NCBI GenBank assembly: GCA_046727175.1
Contig: JBKPCD010000236.1
Coordinates: 1-28,723, forward strand
Length of the DNA stretch: 28,723 nt
Reading direction: 5' to 3'
Origin: JBKPCD01 sp046727175
Lineage (GTDB): Bacteria; Acidobacteriota; Vicinamibacteria; Vicinamibacterales; 2-12-FULL-66-21
Of the stretch, positions 24,896-28,723 are shown one piece after another; the first letter of the stretch is position 1; every line of letters starts with the position of its first letter. The notes beneath the pieces are model-generated. The model saw only the letters and a program-made list of their open reading frames with translations. It searched no databases and was not told the origin of the DNA. The position numbers were made by a program, and so were the translations under genes.

Positions 24896-26239
24896 TCACT
24901 TGACCGTGACGCGCCGCACGGTCGTCTCGCTCGCTGTTGTCTTGGCCACGTAGTAGAAGACGTCGCCGCAGAGGGCCGCGGCGGTCGGGTCCGGCATCGG
25001 AACGCCGCCGTCGAGTACCTCGAGGGAGGTCGCCGTTCGACCGTCGGCCGCCAGCCGGATGCGAACGATCCTGTAGCTCCCATCGGCAGCCTTCTGCGTG
25101 CCGACCAGGGAGCCGTGATGCCACCGGATCCGTTCGAGGCCGTTCAGGTCGATCTTCGTCCCTGCTTTGACCGTGCGACTCCGTCGCGACGTCAGATCGA
25201 CCTGGACGATGCCCTTCTCGTGCGCGACATAGACGATCGACTCGGACTCCGGAGCCGCACTTGTCGCCCGTTTCGTTTCGAGCCCGGCCGCCAGTTTCAG
25301 ATCGTGCGATTTCGGAGCGACACTGAAGAGGCGATTGCCGAGGCTGTCGAGCACGATGACGGTGCTGCGCGGCGCAACGGCCACATCGCCGAAACGTGCA
25401 GCACCGAAGCTCTCGGGCAATGACAGCGTGGAGAGCACGCGTGCCGAAATCAGCTGCAGCTTGTGCAGCGTCGCGCCGCCCGGCTCGTCGTTCCTGCCGC
25501 TGACGACCCAGAGGTCTCCCTCGTGCGGATCGATTTCGAGCGCCGCGATCTCGCCAAAACCGGCCGACTGCGCGCCGGCGAGGTTTGCGACGCGCTGCGA
25601 GGCTTCATCGACGACGGTCAGCTTGTGCGCTGTTCGATCGCCAACGATGAATCGGTCGGACACATCGTCGTACGCGAGCCCCGCGGGCGTGAATGCCGGC
25701 GTGACGAACCGGATTGCTTCGGCGGCATCACCGGCAACCGTGCCCTCCTTCGACAGCTTCTCGACATCCGGTCTGCGCGTTTTCGTTTCCGGCTCTGCCG
25801 ATGTCTCGGCTTTCCCGCCGGCCTTCGTGGTCGCGGCCGCGTCAGCCGTCGCTCGCTCGAGGTCGCCCCAGCCGGGCAACGCGCGAACACGACGAAATTC
25901 GTCGTTTGTGGCAGCGTCCGTGACGATGCCCATCGCGGCCAGACGCTGGAGCATCACGAGCGCGTCGTGCGGACGGCCGCTGAGACTCTGCGCGCGCGCA
26001 AGCATGGTCAGGAGATCGGAATCGCTCTTCGGGCCCTTCTGTACCGCGCGCCAGGCGAGATCGTGGAACAGTTCGTACTCCTGTCTATCGGCGGCAGCAA
26101 GCGCAAGGCGCTTGCACTCCTGCCATGACGAGCAGTCGGTGTCGCGTGCCTGCCCCGAGCCCTGTCGAGGGGTTTGCGCCGGGTTGTGCGGAGGAACGAG
26201 GAGTATCGAAGTGAAGAGTAATGTTGAAGCAAGTACCAT
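24896..26239 (-). CDS. Exported TPR-plus-propeller-like protein of unknown function
   Basis: The protein has 447 residues and begins with a hydrophobic stretch (MVLASTLLFTSILLVPP, residues 1-17) that should direct export. Residues about 35-130 are helix pairs resembling one or two TPR-like units (CKRLALAAADRQEYELFHDL, LLTMLARAQSLSGRPHDALV). A charged linker (about 130-175) leads to a strand-rich region to the end (FTPAGLAYDDVSDRFIVGDR, EIDPHEGDLWVVSGRND, VAVAPRSTVIVLDSLGNRLF), looking like an NHL or SMP-30 propeller. The start ATG 26239 lies 25 bases behind a TATAAT box. A short repeat-like palindrome (26149-26176) is read in frame as residues PRQGSGQARD next to the signal region. It is divergent from the FKBP lipoprotein gene with only 39 bases between starts. 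The partner or ligand is unknown. Confidence 0.78.
   Translation of the reverse strand: MVLASTLLFTSILLVPPHNPAQTPRQGSGQARDTDCSSWQECKRLALAAADRQEYELFHDLAWRAVQKGPKSDSDLLTMLARAQSLSGRPHDALVMLQRLAAMGIVTDAATNDEFRRVRALPGWGDLERATADAAATTKAGGKAETSAEPETKTRRPDVEKLSKEGTVAGDAAEAIRFVTPAFTPAGLAYDDVSDRFIVGDRTAHKLTVVDEASQRVANLAGAQSAGFGEIAALEIDPHEGDLWVVSGRNDEPGGATLHKLQLISARVLSTLSLPESFGAARFGDVAVAPRSTVIVLDSLGNRLFSVAPKSHDLKLAAGLETKRATSAAPESESIVYVAHEKGIVQVDLTSRRSRTVKAGTKIDLNGLERIRWHHGSLVGTQKAADGSYRIVRIRLAADGRTATSLEVLDGGVPMPDPTAAALCGDVFYYVAKTTASETTVRRVTVK
26149..26176. repeat. REP-like palindrome inside the coding sequence
   Basis: CCCCGAGCCCTGTCGAGGGG forms an imperfect dyad resembling the widespread GAGCCTGTCGA-type extragenic palindromes. 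Here it lies in frame between the signal segment and the mature domain of the protein encoded on the minus strand, adding PRQGSGQAR. It appears tolerated because it falls in a linker. Confidence 0.45.
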
Positions 26240-26262
26240 CGATTGCGCCGGCTCGCGTAACG

Positions 26263-26275
26263 CGATTATAGTCGG
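26263..26275 (-). promoter_or_regulatory. TATAAT promoter box of the exported propeller-like gene
   Basis: On the minus strand the 13-mer CCGACTATAATCG contains a consensus -10, with 25 bases from TATAAT to the ATG at 26239. The identical 13-mer is at 28396-28408 in front of the STAS gene. The -35 position is weak at both sites. On the plus strand it is only 3 bases from the FKBP start, so it is not that gene's promoter. Confidence 0.55.
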
Positions 26276-26278
26276 CCG

Positions 26279-26722
26279 ATGTGTCGTGATGCGTGGCCGG
26301 CTCAGATTCCGCTCCTTTTACTGGTACTGGTGATCACCGGTTGCGGCGGAGACAGCACGTCCGCGCCGCCTGACGTCGCGGCGCCTCCGGCCGATGCCGT
26401 CAAGACGTCCTCGGGTCTCGCTACTCGCGTCCTCAAACAGGGCACCGGCTCCCGCCATCCGGGACCGCATGATTCGGTCACGGTCCACTACACCGGCTGG
26501 ACCACCGATGGGCAGATGTTCGACAGCTCCATGGCTCGCAATGAGCCTGCAACGTTCAATGTGGATGGCGTCATTTCCGGCTGGACGGAAGCGCTGCAGC
26601 TGATGGTCGAAGGTGAGAAGCGGCGGATTTGGATTCCTGAGAAGCTCGCCTACGCAGGTGCTCCTGGCGCGCCACAGGGGATGCTGGTCTTCGATGTCGA
26701 GCTCATCAGGATTGGTCGATGA
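26279..26722 (+). CDS. FKBP-type peptidyl-prolyl isomerase lipoprotein
   Basis: The protein has 147 residues. It opens with a short lipoprotein signal (PLLLLVLVITGC, lipobox ITGC, lipidated Cys22) and a Ser/Pro/Ala-rich linker. The FKBP domain (about 46-147) has SVTVHYTGWTTDGQMFDSS, the FNVDGVISGWTEALQLMVEG flap and active-site region, EKRRIWIPEKLAYAG and a final VFDVELIRI strand. Such enzymes speed cis-trans isomerisation at proline in envelope proteins. Aromatic and Asp residues of the active site (Tyr, Phe-Asp, Ile, Trp) are in place, so it should be active. Anchoring is to the periplasmic face of a membrane. ATG 26279 has no clear ribosome site. It is followed by a hairpin-rich gap before the GYD gene on the same strand. 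Confidence 0.92.
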   Translation: MCRDAWPAQIPLLLLVLVITGCGGDSTSAPPDVAAPPADAVKTSSGLATRVLKQGTGSRHPGPHDSVTVHYTGWTTDGQMFDSSMARNEPATFNVDGVISGWTEALQLMVEGEKRRIWIPEKLAYAGAPGAPQGMLVFDVELIRIGR

Positions 26723-26734
26723 AGCGCCTGCGGC

Positions 26735-26833
26735 CGCGGCGAGCGAGCGGAGCGGGGTCCCCGACGCGCGTTTTGTGCGCGTTGGGGTGCTCGTAGCGAG
26801 TCGAGCCGCAGCGCGTGGGTGGGGCCCACGCGC
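26735..26833. repeat. Cluster of GC-rich hairpins
   Basis: Within 100 bases after the FKBP gene there are three hairpins. CCCCGACGCGC pairs with GCGCGTTGGGG (26759-26769 and 26777-26787, one wobble, T-rich loop). CTCGTAGCGAG lies near 26790-26800. GCGCGTGGG pairs with CCCACGCGC (26811-26819 and 26825-26833). Flanking words GCGAGCGAGCGGAGC and GAGTCGAGCCGC are themselves partly complementary. The first or last hairpin could terminate the FKBP transcript. Confidence 0.6.
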
Positions 26834-26854
26834 AGTGAGAAAAGATGCTCGGTA

Positions 26855-26880
26855 GGTTCAGGGCTCAGGGTTCAGGGGTC
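26855..26880. repeat. Short direct repeats of GGTTCAGG/GGCTCAGG
   Basis: Three imperfect copies of an 8- to 9-base GG(T/C)TCAGGG word lie in tandem in front of the GYD gene. This is a low-complexity stretch with no evident function. The GYD ribosome site follows after about 15 bases. Confidence 0.5.
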
Positions 26881-26906
26881 AATTCGGATTTCGATGAGGA
26901 GGCGTA

Positions 26907-27227
26907 ATGGCAAAGTATCTGTTGCGCGCGTCGTACACGTCGGAAGGCGCGAAGGGCTTACTGAAGGATGGCGGCTCTAAACGAGCGAGCGTCGTCGAGG
27001 CGGCGGTCAAGGCGGCGGGTGGAAAACTCGAGGCGTTCTACTTCGCCTTTGGCGAAGATGACGTCTACATCATCGCGGACTTGCCGGACCATCAGACGGT
27101 AACGGCGTTCGCGCTTACGACCAGCGCGTCCGGTGCGGTGAAGGTGGCGACGACCGTGCTCATGACGCCGCAGGACGTGGATGCGGCCGTCAAGAAATCG
27201 GTCTCGTACACGCCACCGGGACGTTGA
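26907..27227 (+). CDS. GYD domain protein
   Basis: A 106-residue soluble protein that is almost entirely one GYD domain. It has MAKYLLRASYTSEGAKGLL, then SVVEAAVKAAGGKLEAFYFAF, GEDDVYIIADLPD and a final helix DVDAAVKKSV. This is the ferredoxin-like alpha/beta fold of dimeric stress-type proteins. The family has no firm biochemical role. The start is well set by GAGGAGG at 26896-26902, four bases before the ATG. Copy B of the nested hairpin follows 9 bases after the stop and probably ends the transcript. It faces the zinc-ribbon gene. Confidence 0.9.
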   Translation: MAKYLLRASYTSEGAKGLLKDGGSKRASVVEAAVKAAGGKLEAFYFAFGEDDVYIIADLPDHQTVTAFALTTSASGAVKVATTVLMTPQDVDAAVKKSVSYTPPGR

Positions 27228-27235
27228 CGCTCGAT

Positions 27236-27309
27236 ATCAGAAGCTCGAATCTAGAAGTTAGAGTGAATCGTGTCACGATCGCTCTGGCTTCTATCCTCCA
27301 GCTTCTGAT
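27236..27309. repeat. Nested hairpin, copy B; likely bidirectional terminator
   Basis: An outer stem ATCAGAAGCT/AGCTTCTGAT (27236-27245 and 27300-27309, perfect) surrounds two 7-base internal loops and an inner stem AGAAGTTAGAGTGA/TCGCTCTGGCTTCT (27253-27266 and 27279-27292, with G-T pairs). It is capped by a small TCGTG/CACGA dyad. It lies between convergent genes ending at 27227 and 27322. Compared with copy A, several stem bases differ while pairing is kept. Confidence 0.78.
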
Positions 27310-27321
27310 CCCTGACGCGAT

Positions 27322-27945
27322 TCACCGACTGGAGAGTAGATCGAGCAGCTCGAGGATCGCCGCGATGCCGGAACCCGCAGGCTGGTCGGCCTCCGGCGCT
27401 TCGGGCGTCGTGACGCTCTGCTGCGCCGAGTCATCCGGCCGGATGTCCCGTGTGCCACGGTCGCGCCCCGGCGCATCCACGATCTGGCGGAGTTCACCAA
27501 AATCCAGCCACACGATCTCGCAGGTCTCGCAGTTGTCGATCACGACGTTGCCGGGGCCGTAGTACGGGTGGGTTTCCATGCGAGCGCTGCAGACCGGACA
27601 GCGTACTTCGCGCTGCAGGTCCTTCGGATCGATGGGGACCGGCGCGGACGGCGGTGTCGTTGCCCACGCGCGCCGCTTGCGGACGATGTCGATGAACTTT
27701 CCGCGTGGGATGAGCAGACCGCGGCAGTTGCCGCAGTGGTGAACCGGGAACAGCCCGTCGACGAGCGCCGATGACAGCGGCTTCCGGCAGGCAGGACACG
27801 GCAGCGGAGGCTGCGCTTCGCCGAGAACGCGAACGCCTTCGTCCGCCGTGGTCTCTGGGAAGTGAAAGGCGCCGCAGTACCGACAGAAGTAATAGCCGCG
27901 CGTCGCGATGAGCTCCATCGCGGCGCCGCATCCGCTGCAGTTCAC
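27322..27945 (-). CDS. Zinc-ribbon protein with TFIIB-type zinc finger
   Basis: The protein has 207 residues and several CxxC pairs: MNCSGCGAAM and FCRYCGAF near the start, LPCPACRKPL with HHCGNCRGLL (about 49-78), and RCPVCSARM with IDNCETCEIVWLDFGEL (about 115-152). The last block is the zf-TFIIB pattern found in many bacterial proteins of unknown role. The C-terminal 50 residues are polar, with a short hydrophobic helix at the end (GIAAILELLDLL). There is no signal peptide, so it is cytoplasmic or peripherally bound. The start is GTG 27945 behind GGGAAA. It follows the STAS gene on the same strand with a 73-base gap and is probably co-transcribed with it if the hairpin at 28002-28030 is leaky. 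Confidence 0.85.
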   Translation of the reverse strand: MNCSGCGAAMELIATRGYYFCRYCGAFHFPETTADEGVRVLGEAQPPLPCPACRKPLSSALVDGLFPVHHCGNCRGLLIPRGKFIDIVRKRRAWATTPPSAPVPIDPKDLQREVRCPVCSARMETHPYYGPGNVVIDNCETCEIVWLDFGELRQIVDAPGRDRGTRDIRPDDSAQQSVTTPEAPEADQPAGSGIAAILELLDLLSSR

Positions 27946-28001
27946 CTTTCCCTGGACCCTTCCTTTCTCCCTTGTCTTTCTTTAATGCTCGCGGGGCCCC
28001 A

Positions 28002-28030
28002 CCGCCTCCACCCTTTTCTTACGGAGGCGG
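28002..28030 (-). terminator. Hairpin overlapping the stop of the STAS gene
   Basis: CCGCCTCC (28002-28009) and GGAGGCGG (28023-28030) form a perfect 8-base stem that includes the last codons and the stop of the STAS gene. There is no T-run on the minus strand, so it may attenuate rather than end transcription into the zinc-ribbon gene. Confidence 0.45.
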
Positions 28031-28378
28031 CACGGTCGCACCGAAGCTGTTCAGCGCCTCCTCCTCCGAGTCGAAGGTCTCGAAGACCGACAGCAGTCGA
28101 GTGATGCCCATCACGCGATGACTGCGCGCCGAGAGGTGCAGCAGCTTCACATTGCCGCCCTTCCGGCGCACGCTCAAGTACTTCGCGACGAGCGAGCCGA
28201 CGCCGGCGCTATCGATGTAGTCGACCCCGTGAAGATCCACGATGACCTTCACGCGGCCCGCGGCCACGAGTCCGTCGATACATTGCCTGAACTCCAGCTC
28301 CCCTTCGTAGAGAACGAGCCGGCCAGTCAGTTGAAGGATCGTCACGTCCCCAACGCGGCGTTCTGCAATCGTCAGCAA
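28019..28378 (-). CDS. STAS-domain anti-sigma factor antagonist
   Basis: A 119-residue single STAS domain (about 3-108): VGDVTILQLTGRLVLYEGEL, then VKVIVDLHGVDYIDSAGVGSLV and GGNVKLLHLSARSHRVMGIT. The DSAG motif carries Ser57, the residue that SpoIIAA/RsbV-type antagonists have phosphorylated by their anti-sigma kinase. The protein would switch partners between phosphorylated and free forms and release a sigma factor or control another target. No RsbW-like kinase or RsbU-like phosphatase is in the window. The start is TTG 28378, with GAAGAGG six bases upstream and a TATAAT 19 bases upstream, giving a very short leader. Confidence 0.9.
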   Translation of the reverse strand: MLTIAERRVGDVTILQLTGRLVLYEGELEFRQCIDGLVAAGRVKVIVDLHGVDYIDSAGVGSLVAKYLSVRRKGGNVKLLHLSARSHRVMGITRLLSVFETFDSEEEALNSFGATVPPP

Positions 28379-28395
28379 CTCGACCTCTTCGGTGA

Positions 28396-28408
28396 CGATT
28401 ATAGTCGG
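28396..28408 (-). promoter_or_regulatory. TATAAT promoter box of the STAS gene
   Basis: The minus-strand 13-mer CCGACTATAATCG has a consensus -10 placed 19 bases before TTG 28378. It is identical to the box at 26263-26275. The -35 candidate, TTCGGC at 17 bases, is poor. Confidence 0.55.
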
Positions 28409-28436
28409 GCGGAGCCAAGAGCCGAATCACTAATCA

Positions 28437-28578
28437 CTGATCCTGAATCCTTTATCGTCGGATCCCCGGATCTTTGAATCTTCGGGGTCCTCAATCGTCG
28501 AGATTAGGATTCCACGATTTCTGTTTCGAGGATTCGACGAGCAGTGATTCACGATTGGGGATCAGGATTCACGATCAG
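28437..28578. repeat. Imperfect inverted repeat with GATTC-type words
   Basis: CTGATCCTGAATCCT (28437-28451) is complementary to AGGATTCACGATCAG (28564-28578) at 14 of 15 positions. The interior holds further complementary pieces, for example GGATCCCCG near 28460 with CGGGGTCC near 28485, and repeats of GATTCACGAT and AGGATTC. It resembles in style the long repeat at 6099-6303 but uses different words. Confidence 0.6.
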
Positions 28579-28586
28579 GGATCGAT

Positions 28587-28723
28587 TGTCCGGCCGGCGA
28601 CCTAGGTAACAGATCTGTCCGGGGACATAGGTAACAGTTTTCTTACCTCAAACATGTTGAGAACGGCGCGTGTGGGAGCTGTGGGAAACGCGCTCTTTGC
28701 GTTTTCCAAGGAGTTTGTGGACG
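28587..28723. mobile_element. Possible end of an insertion sequence, cut by the window edge
   Basis: Two tandem imperfect copies of TGTCCGG-to-TAGGTAACAG (28587-28612 and 28616-28637) mark an abrupt change in style. I associate such TGTCCGGGGACATAGGTAACA termini with IS481-like or similar elements, from memory only. An ATG at 28654 opens a frame (MLRTARVGAVGNALFAFSKE) that runs off the window without a recognisable transposase motif, so I do not call it as a gene. Confidence 0.35.

Noticed and set aside
25335..26333. 332-codon plus-strand frame rich in Ser and Ala
   Set aside because: It is antisense to the exported propeller-like gene, which has a promoter, signal segment and domain pattern.
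28437..28578. CRISPR-like repeats
   Set aside because: The words are short, irregular and inverted rather than direct repeats with even spacers.
28654..28723. Partial open frame at the window end
   Set aside because: Only 23 codons are visible, with no recognised motif, so it is mentioned only under the possible mobile element.

Overview
The window looks like a chromosomal segment of a GC-rich soil-type bacterium. The best guess is Acidobacteriota, class Vicinamibacteria or a close relative. The reasons are two tandem Oar-like TonB-dependent receptors with a carboxypeptidase-regulatory N-terminus, several large Ser/Thr kinases with TPR tails, a membrane-fused spermidine-synthase-like protein, and many self-complementary repeats between genes. 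This assignment is inference; no rRNA or other marker gene is present. No tRNA, rRNA, CRISPR array or prophage was found.

Layout. 1-6096 (+): the end of one outer-membrane receptor and a second complete one, which has its own sigma70-type promoter. 6099-6303: a 200-base imperfect inverted repeat. 6307-9429 (+): a polytopic membrane protein fused to a spermidine-synthase-like domain and a TPR tail. 9642-10503 (-): a PRC-barrel protein and a small secreted protein. 10887-12617 (+): a secreted propeller-like protein. 12618-13063: relics of an ancient tandem duplication of the facing gene ends. 13064-16822 (-): a zinc-ribbon Ser/Thr kinase with TPRs. 17289-19848 (-): two small unknown proteins, a SagB-type flavin dehydrogenase with a winged-helix-like N-terminus, and a small Lys-rich protein one base upstream of it. 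19972-23218 (-): an ECF sigma factor overlapping a second kinase-TPR receptor. 23540-24556 (-): a stand-alone mreB with a hairpin leader and a clear terminator. 24896-26239 (-): a secreted propeller-like protein. 26279-27227 (+): an FKBP-type lipoprotein and a GYD-domain protein. 27322-28378 (-): a zinc-ribbon protein and a STAS-domain protein. The last 140 bases probably enter an insertion sequence.

Two themes run through the region. The first is signalling: two transmembrane kinases, an ECF sigma factor overlapping one of them, and a STAS protein. The second is intergenic DNA rich in hairpins. One hairpin family is present twice with pairing-preserving substitutions. The best candidates for something new are the small-peptide/SagB pair at 18465-19848, the duplicated gene ends at 12550-13340, and the hairpin family at 24825-24881 and 27236-27309.
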